NCBI RefSeq assembly: GCF_029688865.1
Contig: NZ_JARUKV010000006.1
Span: 1-64,000, forward strand
Direction of reading: 5' to 3'
Origin: Natronococcus sp. A-GB7
GTDB taxonomy: Archaea > Halobacteriota > Halobacteria > Halobacteriales > Natrialbaceae
Length of the DNA: 64,000 bases
The first letter of the stretch is position 1. The number at the start of each line of letters is the position of its first letter. The notes under the pieces are model-generated. The model did no database searches. It saw nothing but the letters and a program-made list of their open reading frames with translations, and was not told the DNA's origin. The translations under genes were made by a program, and so were the position numbers. This document shows positions 1 to 8,904 of the stretch, piece by piece.

Positions 1-401
1 CACGCCACCGCAGGAAGAGCGGTCGGACCGAACTGATACATGGTCCGCCTACACGTAACACGAGTTTCACACCAAACCCTGGGTGAAGCAATCGCGTTAC
101 CGGCTATCGCTATCGGCGATCCCACGGTCCAGAAGCGCTATCCGGCTCTACGGGCAGTCTCGAATCCGAGCCACCCCGAGCGGCCACGGCAGACACCACT
201 GTCGACGTCATCATTTCGAGGGGTTCGACGAAACGACCGTCAGCCAATGGGATCAGTTCCGGGCCGGAGACACTCTCCCGCACATAACTGTCGCAACTGT
301 TAACCCGACCGACGATAGGGTCGGCCCGAGACGGTTCGGCCGATGAGCGAGCGAGGACGAACGTGGCGAGGGGCCGCTCGAGCGCCGCCGGCGGAGGGAC
401 C
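1..401. other. Left edge, no supported gene
   Basis: I see no convincing coding sequence here. The open frames on the + strand are rich in Arg, Ser and His and lack the acidic composition of haloarchaeal proteins. A reverse-strand ATG at 41-43 opens a short frame (MYQFGPTALPAV...) that leaves the window after 14 codons; it could be the start of a leftward gene but cannot be judged from so few residues. Confidence 0.4.
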
Positions 402-707
402 GTGATCGAGGATCTGCGGACCGAAGCGGTTCTCGAAGGGTCCGACGGGAGCTACTACACCGGCTGGGAGGTCGCCCGCCGACTCCGATCGGGCGACTGG
501 AGTCCCTGTCTTCGGCAGGACGACCCCGACCGACGGCTGGTCGAAACGGAGTCGGGCGAGCTACTGCTGCTCGCTCCGATCGACCCCGCGGCGCTGCCGG
601 CTCGAGCGGCGGTTCGGCTCGAGGGCGAGGCCGCGCGCGTAGTTCGAACGCGACCGCGGTGTCGTCGGCTCCGAAGCCGACAGTACGGGTTCCCTGACGG
701 TCAATAG
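402..707 (+). CDS. Small hypothetical protein
   Basis: Open frame of 101 residues from a GTG codon at 402. This start is preferred to an in-frame GTG at 363 because a GGAGG Shine-Dalgarno-like sequence lies just before it (393-397) and because the extra 13 residues upstream look non-coding. The N-terminal part is acidic and regular (VIEDLRTEAVLEGSDGSYY, then GWEVARRLRSGDW), the end is Arg-rich. There are no membrane segments and no motif I recognise. It stands alone 80 bases before the metalloprotease gene on the same strand, so co-transcription is possible. Family unknown. Confidence 0.5.
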   Translation: MIEDLRTEAVLEGSDGSYYTGWEVARRLRSGDWSPCLRQDDPDRRLVETESGELLLLAPIDPAALPARAAVRLEGEAARVVRTRPRCRRLRSRQYGFPDGQ

Positions 708-787
708 TCCGAATGGAACCGTTTTAGGGTGAGCCATCGTAGTCCGTAGGGGTCGCCAAACGCGCGCCGAGATCGATTTCAGCGAAC

Positions 788-1600
788 ATGAACGACGAGG
801 ACGCGAGCGACGAGAGACCGGCCCTGACGCGGCGCCAGCTGCTGGTCGGGCTGGCCGGGTCGACCGCCTCGGTCGCCACCGTCGGAACGGTCGGCTACGC
901 GAGGCGGGAGCCGACCGACCGACTCGAGGTTCGACTCTGGTTCTCCGAGCGGGCTGCGGGATACGACGGGATCGCCGACCGCGTTCGCGACTACCTCGAG
1001 GCGTTGCTGTCCGACGAGTACTGGGACCTCGAGCTGTCGGTCGGCGGAACGGTCGCGGTCTCGACGGAGGACGGCGCCCGCGTGACCAGCGGCGGCGAGT
1101 GGCCCGCGACGCTGGCGACGGGGGCGGTCGGGATCGGCGACGTCGACCCGGTTTCGGACGTCAACCTGCTCGTTACGGACGGCCAGATGACGACCGCACC
1201 GACCGGGTTCGCGCTGCCCCACGTCGCGTCCGTCGGCGGCGCCCGCTACCTCGCGACGCTACCGCCGATCACGGAACTTGGGACGGTTCGGGACGGCGAG
1301 GCGGTCCACCGGACCGTTCCCAACGAGCGCCCGACTCGGACGATCCAGATCCTGTTGCACGAACTCGGGCACGCACTCGGGCTCGAGCACGATCACGGGG
1401 TCGCCTTCCGAAGCGAGGAGACCGTCGTCGCGACGCCGATGCTCAGCAGCTACGCCTGGGATCCCGACTACGAACAGGACCGATCGCGCTGTGGAACGGT
1501 CTACCCGTCGACGGCGGGACGCGACCGCGCACTGAGTTTGACGTTCTCGGCGTGTTCGCGCCGGGAACTCGAGTCCTACAGCGGCGGCTTGACGTTGTGA
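788..1600 (+). CDS. Tat-exported metzincin-like zinc metalloprotease
   Basis: 270 residues. The N-terminus carries a twin-arginine signal (RRQLLVGLAG, residues 15-24) followed by a hydrophobic stretch, so the protein should cross the membrane folded. At 191-204 it has HELGHALGLEHDHG, the extended zinc motif HExxHxxGxxH of metzincins, with three His ligands and the catalytic Glu. A Met-turn candidate follows at TPMLSSY (Met218), at the distance expected of matrixin/archaemetzincin-like folds. The domain between signal and zinc site is acidic and has no second recognisable domain. It is likely an extracellular or cell-surface peptidase; substrate unknown. It is convergent with the regulator at 1625, 24 bases away. 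The enzyme class is well supported, the subfamily is not. Confidence 0.8.
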   Translation: MNDEDASDERPALTRRQLLVGLAGSTASVATVGTVGYARREPTDRLEVRLWFSERAAGYDGIADRVRDYLEALLSDEYWDLELSVGGTVAVSTEDGARVTSGGEWPATLATGAVGIGDVDPVSDVNLLVTDGQMTTAPTGFALPHVASVGGARYLATLPPITELGTVRDGEAVHRTVPNERPTRTIQILLHELGHALGLEHDHGVAFRSEETVVATPMLSSYAWDPDYEQDRSRCGTVYPSTAGRDRALSLTFSACSRRELESYSGGLTL

Positions 1601-1624
1601 TCGGCCGAAAACGCGTCGAGGAGT

Positions 1625-1972
1625 CTACTCCTCGTCGGTCTCGTTCTCGCCGCGGGCGAAACTCCCCTGCTCGCCGGTCGACTCGTCGATCTCCGGGGAT
1701 GGCCCTTCGATAAGCGACTCGAAGTCGTCGGTCTCGTCGTACTGGTCGCGGTAGACCAGCGCCGCCCGCCCGAGCGAGGTGATCTCGTAGAGCCCGGAGC
1801 GCTCGGCCGGACCGATCTTCTCGACGAGCCCGTAATCCTCGAGCACCGGCAGTCGGGTGTTGATGTTCTTGCGGCTCTTGCCGGTGTGGGCCGCCAGGTT
1901 GGTCGCGACGTTGCGTCCCTTGTCCTCGAGCTCCTCGAGGATCAGGAAGTCAGTTGGTTGTCGTAGTTTCAC
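1625..1972 (-). CDS. Winged-helix transcriptional regulator (PhiH1-repressor-like)
   Basis: 115 residues. The first 75 form a winged helix: a helix (DFLILEELEDKG), a helix-turn-helix (VATNLAAHTGKSRKNINTRL) and a wing (LVEKIGPAERSGLYEITSLG). The last 40 residues are an acidic, probably disordered tail. This layout matches the small PhiH1-repressor-like/MarR-type regulators common in haloarchaea. The target is not shown by the sequence; the nearest gene on the same strand is otsB, 139 bases downstream. The bases before the start are AT-rich (around 1997-2020) and could hold its promoter. Confidence 0.8.
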   Translation of the reverse strand: MKLRQPTDFLILEELEDKGRNVATNLAAHTGKSRKNINTRLPVLEDYGLVEKIGPAERSGLYEITSLGRAALVYRDQYDETDDFESLIEGPSPEIDESTGEQGSFARGENETDEE

Positions 1973-2111
1973 TCTCGGTCACGCTCGCACCTGCCACTAT
2001 ATTTCCAGTGGTGACTAATTCTTTCGACTCCGACCGGTCGACCCGATTCGAATGACATATTGAACGTCCCAGCGCTCCTGGAGCTACAAAAGCGGCCTCT
2101 CGGCCGTCGGC

Positions 2112-2963
2112 TCATCCACTGTCAGCAGTCCGAGTCGTGGGAGTGGCGGAGTCGTCCCGAACGTGTTCGACACCCGTCGTCGCGAACCACTCGAGCAGCG
2201 AGGCGACCCCCCCGGGCGAGCGGACGCGTCCCGACGCGGCCGTCGGGGCGTCGTCGCCGACGCGGACGCCGACGCCCCGGGGTTCGACGGTTCGGAACGC
2301 GGACTCGTCCGTGACGTCGTCGCCGATGTAGATCGGAACCGTCCCGTCCGAGCGGTCGGCGACGAGCATTCCGACGGCGTTTCCCTTCCCCCAGTCGATC
2401 GAGGGGCCGATCTCGAGGATCGCCTTCCCGGTCGAGAGTTCGAGCCCCTCACCCCCGAACCGGGAAACGGTCTCGCGGGTGAGTCGCTCGACCTGTGGTC
2501 TCGCGGGTTCGGGCACCGACCGGTAGTGGACCGTAGCGGTCAGGCGCTTGTTCTCGACGCGGGCGTTCGGAACCGGATCGAGGGCGATCTCGAGGGCCTC
2601 GCAGACCGCGTCGACGCGCGCGGCGCGCTTTCGGGCGATCGGGTGGACCGCGACCGAATCGCCCCGTTCGAGTTCGAGGCCGTGGTTGCCCGCGTAGATC
2701 CGCGGACCGTCGACGCGCTCGCGGACGTCGGCGAGCCCGCGCCCGCTGACGATCGCGGTCGTTACATCCGGCTGGTCGGTGAGCGTCTCGAGGACGTCGC
2801 TGACGGCTCGCGTCGGGGTTGCCTCGTCGGGGTCGTCGACGATCGGCGCCAGCGTGCCGTCGAAGTCCAGACACAACAGAAGCTCCGTCGCCGCCTCGAG
2901 TCGCGTTCGGATCCGGGGCCGTACCTCGTCGATCGGATTCGGCTTCGTTTGCTGTCGTTGCAT
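2112..2963 (-). CDS. otsB: Trehalose-6-phosphate phosphatase
   Basis: 283 residues, HAD superfamily. It removes phosphate from trehalose 6-phosphate, the second step of the OtsAB route to the compatible solute trehalose. Motif I is LDFDGTLAP with nucleophile Asp33 and acid/base Asp35. SGR follows in motif II (AIVSGRGLADV). Near the end come KGNAVGML and YIGDDVTDESAF, the motif IV acidic pair. GNHGLE in the cap region is also typical of trehalose phosphatases. The ATG lies one base after the otsA stop, so the two genes are one transcript with otsA first. Length is normal for the family. Confidence 0.93.
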   Translation of the reverse strand: MQRQQTKPNPIDEVRPRIRTRLEAATELLLCLDFDGTLAPIVDDPDEATPTRAVSDVLETLTDQPDVTTAIVSGRGLADVRERVDGPRIYAGNHGLELERGDSVAVHPIARKRAARVDAVCEALEIALDPVPNARVENKRLTATVHYRSVPEPARPQVERLTRETVSRFGGEGLELSTGKAILEIGPSIDWGKGNAVGMLVADRSDGTVPIYIGDDVTDESAFRTVEPRGVGVRVGDDAPTAASGRVRSPGGVASLLEWFATTGVEHVRDDSATPTTRTADSG

Positions 2964-2964
2964 A

Positions 2965-4614
2965 CTATATTTGTGGGGTCCGCGCGCCGGGACCGTCGTC
3001 GTCCGACTCGTTCGGGTCGTGAAGACGGCGGATCGACGCGAACTGGCTGTCCATCCACGCCTCGAGGTCGGCCTCGAACACGTCGGTCCGCAGCGACCGC
3101 ATCCGGCGTCGTCGCTCGCTGGCCGGCATCGCCAGCGCGGTCTCGAGCTGGGCGGCGAACGCGTCGGTGTCGGTCGGATCGATCGTCACCGCGTCGTCGC
3201 CGAGCCGTTCGTGAGCGCCGGTTCGCTCGCTCAACAACAGGACGCCGTCGCCGTGGGGTTCGCCCGGCGCCGTTTCGCTCGCGGGGCCCTCGCCGACGCA
3301 GGAGGCGACGTACTCCTGGGCGACGAGGTTCATCCCGTCCAGCAGCGGGCTGATGACCATGACGTCGGCCCGCCGGTAGAGCCCGCAGAGGTTCTCCTGG
3401 GGGACGTACTCCTCGGTGTAGACGATCGGCTGCCAGTCGTCGGTGCCGAACCGGCTGTTGATCCTGGTGACCTCGCTGCGGACCAGGTCGCCGAGCCGTT
3501 CGTAGGCCGGAATGCCGGTCCGGGAGGGCGTCGCCTTCTGGAGGAACGTAAACGTCCCGCGCCGATCGGGGTTGCGCTCGAAGAACCGCTCGAGGGCGGC
3601 GAGACGTTCGGGGATCCCCTTCGAGTAGTCGAGGCGGTCGACGCCGAGTCCGAGCGTGACCTCGGGAGAGACGCCGAACTCCTCGAGCAGTGCGTCCGTC
3701 TCCTCGACCGCCCGGGCACTCTCGTCGTGGCTCTCGGCGTCGATCCCCATCGCTGCAGTCGCCAGCCGCGTCGTCCCCTCGTCGTAGTCGACAAGCCACT
3801 CCTCGTGGTCGACGACCGCGCCGTCGAGGTACTGCTCGACGCACTCGAGGAACAGCCGCGCGTACCGATCGACGTGGAAGCCCAGCAGGTCGTTGCCGAG
3901 CAGCCCCTCGAGCAGCTCCTCGCGGACGGGACACTCCGCGAACGTCTCCGGCGTCGGCCACGGGATGTGCCAGAAGTGTGCGATCGTCGCGGCCTTCGGG
4001 ATCCGCTCGCGGATCAACCGCGGCGCGAGCCCGAAGTGGTAGTCCTGGATCCAGACGATCGACTCGGCCGTCGCGTGCTCGGCGACGGCGTCGGCGAACC
4101 GCTCGTTGACCGTTCGGTACCACTCGAAGTCGTTCGTCCAGCCGTCTCGCTCCCTGATCAGGTCGGGAAACTCGTGACAGAGCGGCCAGAGGACCTGGTT
4201 GCTGAAGCCGTAGTAGTAGGAGTCGACGGCCTCCTCCGAGAGGCCGATCCGATGAAGGGTGTAGGCGTCCTCCCCGGGCGGCACGGAGACGCAGTCGTTC
4301 GCGTCGGTGACCGCGAAGTCGGCCTCGCCGTCGCCCCAGGCGATCCAGGTGCCGTTGGCCTCCCGGACGACCGGGTCCAGCCCGGCGGTCAGTCCGCCGG
4401 CGGGCTCGTCGACGACGATCGACCGGTCCTCGCCGTCCGATTCGGCCTCGGACTCGTACTCGTGGCGGTACGGCTGGCGGTTCGAGACGACGATCAGCGA
4501 TCCCGGACAGCCCGGACCGTCGTCACCGTCGTCCGTCTCGTCGGGGCGGCTCCCCCCGTCCGCTCGTCGCCCGTCGGTCCGTCCGTCGGGCAGCCGGTGC
4601 TCCGTATTTCGCAT
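2965..4614 (-). CDS. otsA: Trehalose-6-phosphate synthase (GT20)
   Basis: 549 residues. It joins a nucleotide-activated glucose to glucose 6-phosphate. Family signs in order: LIVVSNRQPY near residue 42, the glycine-rich EPAGGLTAGLDP, VWIQDYHFGLAPRLIRE, the nucleotide-sugar site LGVDRLDYSKGIPERL, and DGMNLVAQEYVA. About 40 residues of acidic, low-complexity sequence precede the catalytic domain, which is longer than bacterial OtsA. It is first gene of an operon with otsB. A likely TATA element on the minus strand lies near 4671-4680, leaving a leader of some 35 bases. Trehalose is a known osmolyte in several Natrialbales; role here is inferred as osmoprotection. Confidence 0.93.
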   Translation of the reverse strand: MRNTEHRLPDGRTDGRRADGGSRPDETDDGDDGPGCPGSLIVVSNRQPYRHEYESEAESDGEDRSIVVDEPAGGLTAGLDPVVREANGTWIAWGDGEADFAVTDANDCVSVPPGEDAYTLHRIGLSEEAVDSYYYGFSNQVLWPLCHEFPDLIRERDGWTNDFEWYRTVNERFADAVAEHATAESIVWIQDYHFGLAPRLIRERIPKAATIAHFWHIPWPTPETFAECPVREELLEGLLGNDLLGFHVDRYARLFLECVEQYLDGAVVDHEEWLVDYDEGTTRLATAAMGIDAESHDESARAVEETDALLEEFGVSPEVTLGLGVDRLDYSKGIPERLAALERFFERNPDRRGTFTFLQKATPSRTGIPAYERLGDLVRSEVTRINSRFGTDDWQPIVYTEEYVPQENLCGLYRRADVMVISPLLDGMNLVAQEYVASCVGEGPASETAPGEPHGDGVLLLSERTGAHERLGDDAVTIDPTDTDAFAAQLETALAMPASERRRRMRSLRTDVFEADLEAWMDSQFASIRRLHDPNESDDDGPGARTPQI

Positions 4615-4780
4615 TCGCTGAAGGGAAACAGGACCCTAGCGGGTCGGTTCGCGGCTTGCACCAGCCTGGACCTCTAATACCCCCTGGTATCGTTTCGACC
4701 GGGAGACCGGTCGCTACGCCGTCCGTTCGACGTCCCCGCGACCCGAACGCTCTTTTCGGGACGGGAGAAACGCTCGTCAC

Positions 4781-5944
4781 ATGCACCCGCCGTTCGACGC
4801 CCGCATCGAGGCCTGTCGGCGCCGACTCGAGACCGTCGGCGCGGAGCTGCTCGTCTGCTTTCCGAGCCCGAACCTGACCTACCTGTCCGGGTTCGTCGAA
4901 TCACCGTCCGAACGCCACTTCCTGCTGTTCGTCCCACAGAGCGGGTCGCCCGCGATCGTCGCGCCCGCGATGTACGGGGCACAGCTCGACTCGCTCGGGC
5001 TACCCGACGTTCGGCTCTGGGACGACGAGACGGATCCACTGATCGTCGTCGAGGACGTCCTCGAGGGGATGGCGCTCGAGAAGGAAGACGGGACTACGGG
5101 GTCGACCGTCTTGCTCGACGACCGCATGTGGACGACGTTCAACCACGACCTACGCTCACTGCTCCCCGACGCCGAGTTCGGCCTCGCGAGCGCGGCCCTC
5201 GAGGAGCTTCGCATCCGCAAGGACGAGACCGAACTCGCGGCGCTTCGCCGAGCGGGCGCGATCGCCGACCGCGTCTCCCTCGAGCTCCGCTCCCGGGGCG
5301 AGGAACTCGTCGGGACGACCGAGGCCGAACTCGCGAGCGAGATCGACTCGCTGCTGTCGGCGGAAGGCGGGGGCGAGCCCGCCTTCGAGACGATCGTCGC
5401 CGCGGGGCCGAACGGCGCCCGTCCCCACCACCACCCCGGGGATCGCGAGATCGACCGGGGTGAGCCGATCGTGCTCGACTTCGGCGCGTTCGTCGAGAGC
5501 GAGCTCGAGGCGGGAACCGCGCGCTACCCCGGTGACCAGACCCGGACGATCGTCGTCGGCGAGCCCCCCGCCGAGTACGAGCGGGTCCACGAGGTCGTCC
5601 GCGAGGCCCAGGGGGCAGCCGTCGAGGCCGTCGAACCCGGCGTCGAGGCCGGCGAAATCGACCGCATCGCTCGCTCGGTGATCGAGGACGCGAGCTACGG
5701 CGACGCCTTCGTCCACCGCACCGGCCACGGCGTCGGCCTCGAGGTCCACGAGCCGCCCTACATCACCGCGGGCAACGACCGCGAACTCGAGCCCGGGATG
5801 GTCTTTTCCGTCGAGCCGGGGATCTACCTCGAGGGCGAGTTCGGGGTGCGGATCGAGGACCTCGTGGTCGTCACCGACGAGGGCTGCGAACGGCTGAACG
5901 ACTCCCCTCGAGGGTGGGAGAGCGGCGAAAACGTCGGTCGGTAG
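4781..5944 (+). CDS. M24 family Xaa-Pro peptidase
   Basis: 387 residues with the two-domain plan of prolidases and aminopeptidase P. The N-terminal creatinase-like domain (about 1-135) is followed by a pita-bread catalytic domain. The five metal ligands are all visible: Asp233 (VLDFGAF), Asp252 (PGDQTRT), His316 (HRTGHGVGLEVHE), Glu345 (SVEPGIY) and Glu359 (RIEDLV). PHHHPG at 215-220 is the usual substrate-side His cluster. It should release residues before proline from short peptides in the cytoplasm. It is divergent from otsA. The ATG is the first start after a T-rich TATA-like stretch (about 4750), suggesting a leaderless message. Confidence 0.92.
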   Translation: MHPPFDARIEACRRRLETVGAELLVCFPSPNLTYLSGFVESPSERHFLLFVPQSGSPAIVAPAMYGAQLDSLGLPDVRLWDDETDPLIVVEDVLEGMALEKEDGTTGSTVLLDDRMWTTFNHDLRSLLPDAEFGLASAALEELRIRKDETELAALRRAGAIADRVSLELRSRGEELVGTTEAELASEIDSLLSAEGGGEPAFETIVAAGPNGARPHHHPGDREIDRGEPIVLDFGAFVESELEAGTARYPGDQTRTIVVGEPPAEYERVHEVVREAQGAAVEAVEPGVEAGEIDRIARSVIEDASYGDAFVHRTGHGVGLEVHEPPYITAGNDRELEPGMVFSVEPGIYLEGEFGVRIEDLVVVTDEGCERLNDSPRGWESGENVGR

Positions 5945-6048
5945 CAGTAGATCGTAGCACGGTCTTCATAGTGGGTGAAGCTCGGCCGTCGTCACAACAG
6001 ACGGGCAATAAGGGAAGCGGATAGAGATCGCGTTACCCGATGACGATC

Positions 6049-6591
6049 TTACGCTTCGAGTTCAAATCTGAACGCCCACGAGCCATGATCGCCATATTTG
6101 TAGGTTGTGCGATAGATTCCGGGCTCTGGACACCTCTCATCCAGCTCGTAGTCGGACCCCGCAATACCATACCGTTGCTCGATGGATTCACCGGGTTCGA
6201 GATCCGTCGTTATCAGCACATCGTCTCGGCCGATTCCTCGTTCCACGCGGGCACATCCGCCTCCTTCCAATAATTGCGTCTCGATCTCGCCTTCCAATCC
6301 GATCACAAGTCCGCCACCAGCTACAGATCGTCCCGGGAAAGCGAAATCGTTCCCTGCCTGCTCCCATGCAGCTGTTTCCTCACTACCGTTCTCAACAGAG
6401 ATGTCGAGTGTTGGAAACGAATCGTCAGATAGCGTGTCTTCAATTACCTCTATATCGAACGAAAGGATATCCAGATCGTCGTTCGTGGAGACGAGGACGA
6501 GAGTTAACTCGGTCTGGCCGAGTGCAGTGCAACCGGTAATCGCCGGGGAGAGGCCAAGACCAGCACTGGCGAGGAGCTGACGACGATTCAT
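6049..6591 (-). CDS. Putative Tat lipoprotein
   Basis: 180 residues from the ATG at 6591. The longer frame to 6636 adds 15 residues with no signal-like property, while this start places MNRRQLLASAGLG at the very N-terminus. The twin-arginine signal ends in a lipobox, AITGC (Cys21), so the mature protein should be lipid-anchored outside the cell. The rest is a single acidic beta-rich domain with one further pair of Cys-containing turns (GGGCARVERG and ERCPEPG). Its last segment, YRTTYKYGDHGSWAFRFEL, resembles the end of the neighbouring lipoprotein (RFKNAHEYAGTEFTWGFTL), so the two may be distant paralogues. Function unknown. Confidence 0.75.
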   Translation of the reverse strand: MNRRQLLASAGLGLSPAITGCTALGQTELTLVLVSTNDDLDILSFDIEVIEDTLSDDSFPTLDISVENGSEETAAWEQAGNDFAFPGRSVAGGGLVIGLEGEIETQLLEGGGCARVERGIGRDDVLITTDLEPGESIEQRYGIAGSDYELDERCPEPGIYRTTYKYGDHGSWAFRFELEA

Positions 6592-6762
6592 GTATGGATA
6601 ACGACAAGAATTGTACAAATAACTTTCCACGCTCAAACAGTGATTCGAGTTTCTCTGTACCGCGCGTTCGTCTCAGGTGCAGTTTGTCCTCGAAGGAGTG
6701 GCTGCTCTATACGTGTCACGGGGAGCAACACACCGGTTTACGACGACTACCGGAAGAAGTAA

Positions 6763-7404
6763 TTAATTTGTGTCTGCATTAGTGATTCTGAGCGTAAATC
6801 CCCACGTGAACTCGGTACCAGCATACTCATGAGCGTTTTTGAAGCGATACTCGCCAGTCGGAAAACATCCTTCGACGGTTGGATCGTCGACGACAATGAG
6901 CCGATCCGTCCCCGTTTCGTTGGGACCGAGTGTGTGACTTAGCGGGCCTTCGTCCGTCATTTCGACGTATTCGTCCGTGGCTTTCGGGTTTTCAATACAG
7001 TCCGGAGTATAGTCTTCTTCGGGGCTATCAGGAGCTGTAAGCGAGTAGAGGAGTATGCCCGCCTCGCTATCGGCTGAGCTCGATCCCTTGTAGTACGGAC
7101 TCCAAATCTGCTTTTCAGTATCGCTCGTGTTCGTAGCGGAGACCTCGATAAACCCAGTTCCGTCGGCCGTCACAGTCTCTTCAACTACTTGCACATCGAA
7201 CTCGACGGGTGCGTTGCTCGGGATGTCGTCGGCGTCCGGTATCGAGATCTGTCGTTCAAACCCGTCGGTCGAAACCGCTCTGTCGCCGTTCGGGTCGTCG
7301 TCTGATCCGTTCCCGTCGTCGGTGCTACCACTCTCGCTTACGCAACCAGCGAGCGTAATTGAGAGTGCAACACCAAGACTGAGAAGCCCTTGGCGGCGGT
7401 TCAT
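6763..7404 (-). CDS. Putative Tat lipoprotein, possible paralogue of the gene at 6049
   Basis: 213 residues. Signal MNRRQGLLSLGVALSITLAGC with lipobox LAGC (Cys21), then a Ser/Asp/Gly-rich linker (about 22-45) that would extend from the membrane. The domain after it begins with VQVVEETVTADGTGFIEVSATNTS-like beta strands and ends with a YRFKN...FTWGFTLRITN strand pair, an Ig-like or cupredoxin-like beta sandwich by appearance. There are only two Cys after the lipobox (DCIENP and EGCFPTG), which could form a disulphide. It lies upstream of the similar lipoprotein on the same strand with 171 bases between. Function unknown. Confidence 0.75.
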   Translation of the reverse strand: MNRRQGLLSLGVALSITLAGCVSESGSTDDGNGSDDDPNGDRAVSTDGFERQISIPDADDIPSNAPVEFDVQVVEETVTADGTGFIEVSATNTSDTEKQIWSPYYKGSSSADSEAGILLYSLTAPDSPEEDYTPDCIENPKATDEYVEMTDEGPLSHTLGPNETGTDRLIVVDDPTVEGCFPTGEYRFKNAHEYAGTEFTWGFTLRITNADTN

Positions 7405-7543
7405 GTCAGATGATCGTCCACAGGTGCATAAAATCCTTCTCTAAGCTCAAGCGTCGATTTTACCTTCTCGCCTGTTCGGTACGCCTCCCTCTCCGACGAT
7501 TCGGCCGATTCGGATTCACGATCCGGACTGAATACAGAACCCA

Positions 7544-8380
7544 CTAAGACTGGAGGAACGATCGCAGCTCCTCGCGATAGGCCTCTGGGCGGTCCTCGGG
7601 AACCCAGTGGTTCGCCTCCTCGAGCCCGACGCAGTCGGCGCCGTCGATATCGCTCTCGAGACGCTCGGCGTACTCGATCGGCTGGAACTCGTCCTCGGCG
7701 CCCCAGAGCATGAGCGTGCGGGCAGTCACCGCGGACGGATCGATCTCGGTCGTGTGGCTCGTGTTCGTCCCGATCGCGTTTCGGGACAGCGAGACCATCC
7801 CCTCCTCGGAGGCCCACTGGTCGACCATCCCCTCGACGAAAGCGTCGTCGGCGTCGTCGCCGTACAGCGTCCCGCGAAACACCGACTCGAGCGTGTCGGT
7901 CAGGTCGTCGACACCCATTCCCTCGATCGTCGACGGAAGGCCGAGATCGACGATCGTCTCGATCGGCCAGGAGTCGTAGCAGACGGCGTTCGAGAGTACG
8001 AGCTCGTCGACCGCGTCGGGTTCGTGAACGGCGTAGCGCAGGCCGACCCCGCCCCCGAGGTCGTGACCGACGAAGGAAAGCGAGTCGAGGCCGAGCTGCT
8101 CGAGCAGGTCGGCGACCGCCCGCTCCTGGGCCCGGATCGAACGGTCGAACCGGTCGTCCATCGTCGACTCGCCGTAGCCGACCATGTCGGGGACGATCAC
8201 GCGGTAGTCGTCGGTGAACTCCGGCGCGACCCGCTGCCAGAGGTACGACGACGTCGGGATCCCGTGGAGGAACACCAGGGGCTGGCCGTCGCCCTCGTCG
8301 GCGTACGCCATCTCGAGGTCGTGGCCGTCGACGGTCACCGTCGTCGACTCGAGTCGGTCGGTCCACTCGTCGTGATCCAT
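7544..8380 (-). CDS. Alpha/beta hydrolase, haloalkane dehalogenase/epoxide hydrolase type
   Basis: 278 residues from the ATG at 8380; 32 upstream in-frame residues are Arg/Ser-rich and overlap the opposite promoter, so I leave them out. The oxyanion loop is FLHGIPTSSYLW (about 38-48). The nucleophile elbow is VGHDLGGG with Asp107, not Ser, as in haloalkane dehalogenases and epoxide hydrolases. The acid is in WGAEDEF and the catalytic His in EANHWVPEDRP. A cap region with many acidic residues lies between. It should hydrolyse a carbon-halogen or epoxide bond through an aspartyl ester in the cytoplasm; the real substrate cannot be read. Divergent from the zinc-ribbon gene at 8487. Confidence 0.85.
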   Translation of the reverse strand: MDHDEWTDRLESTTVTVDGHDLEMAYADEGDGQPLVFLHGIPTSSYLWQRVAPEFTDDYRVIVPDMVGYGESTMDDRFDRSIRAQERAVADLLEQLGLDSLSFVGHDLGGGVGLRYAVHEPDAVDELVLSNAVCYDSWPIETIVDLGLPSTIEGMGVDDLTDTLESVFRGTLYGDDADDAFVEGMVDQWASEEGMVSLSRNAIGTNTSHTTEIDPSAVTARTLMLWGAEDEFQPIEYAERLESDIDGADCVGLEEANHWVPEDRPEAYREELRSFLQS

Positions 8381-8486
8381 GCGCGTCGCTCCGTCGGACG
8401 GACCGATAGTGATTCGGCCCGAACGCGACGCCGCGATCCGAGCCGACCGAGAAACGCTTAGGGGTGTCGGGGCCACACACTCGAGC

Positions 8487-8714
8487 GTGAGCGAAAATCG
8501 CGTCGTTCAGGGACGAATGGTCACGGCGAAGAAACTCGCGGAGCTGATCGAGGACGACTCCGTCATGGACGCCGAGGCGATCGAGGAGGCCGACAGGGAG
8601 TGTCCCGACTGCGGCGGGGACGTCCTCGAGGTCGGCTACATGCCGTCGGTCACGGAGTTCGTCACGGGACAAAAATGCCAGGACTGCGACTGGAGCGAGA
8701 CGGATCGGGACTGA
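8487..8714 (+). CDS. Small zinc-ribbon protein (DUF5795-like)
   Basis: 75 residues from a GTG at 8487 (SENRVVQGRMVTAKKLAEL...). The frame can be extended to 8379, but those residues overlap the start of the divergent hydrolase. An alternative ATG is at 8517. Two CxxC knuckles, CPDCGG (Cys39, Cys42) and CQDCDW (Cys64, Cys67), make a zinc ribbon after an acidic helical half. I associate this with a haloarchaeal family of unknown function (DUF5795, from memory). A TATA-like CGCTTAG near 8455-8461 fits a leaderless GTG start. Confidence 0.75.
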   Translation: MSENRVVQGRMVTAKKLAELIEDDSVMDAEAIEEADRECPDCGGDVLEVGYMPSVTEFVTGQKCQDCDWSETDRD

Positions 8715-8904
8715 ATCGGCTGCTTTTCAACGGACCGGGCTACCGAACGTAGCTACCCGGGTCTGTCGCGGTTGAGTCCGGCGAGCGACGGCGAACGCTG
8801 GACGGCGCAACGCCCGCTCGAGGAGGTTTCGAAAGGAACGGATCGGCGATTACGGTCCGCCCGGAGCGTTCAGAACGTTCGAGCGATGATCGGTCGTCTA
8901 CGCC

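Noticed and set aside
40-346. Two overlapping + strand open frames near the left edge
   Set aside because: Composition is Arg/Ser/His-rich without acidic bias, and neither resembles a family. They are likely chance frames in G/C-rich DNA.
2762-4677. Long frames across otsA and otsB on both strands (453 and 632 codons)
   Set aside because: They overlap the well-supported otsA-otsB genes in other frames and are rich in Arg or Val/Asp without motifs; shadows of high G+C coding DNA.
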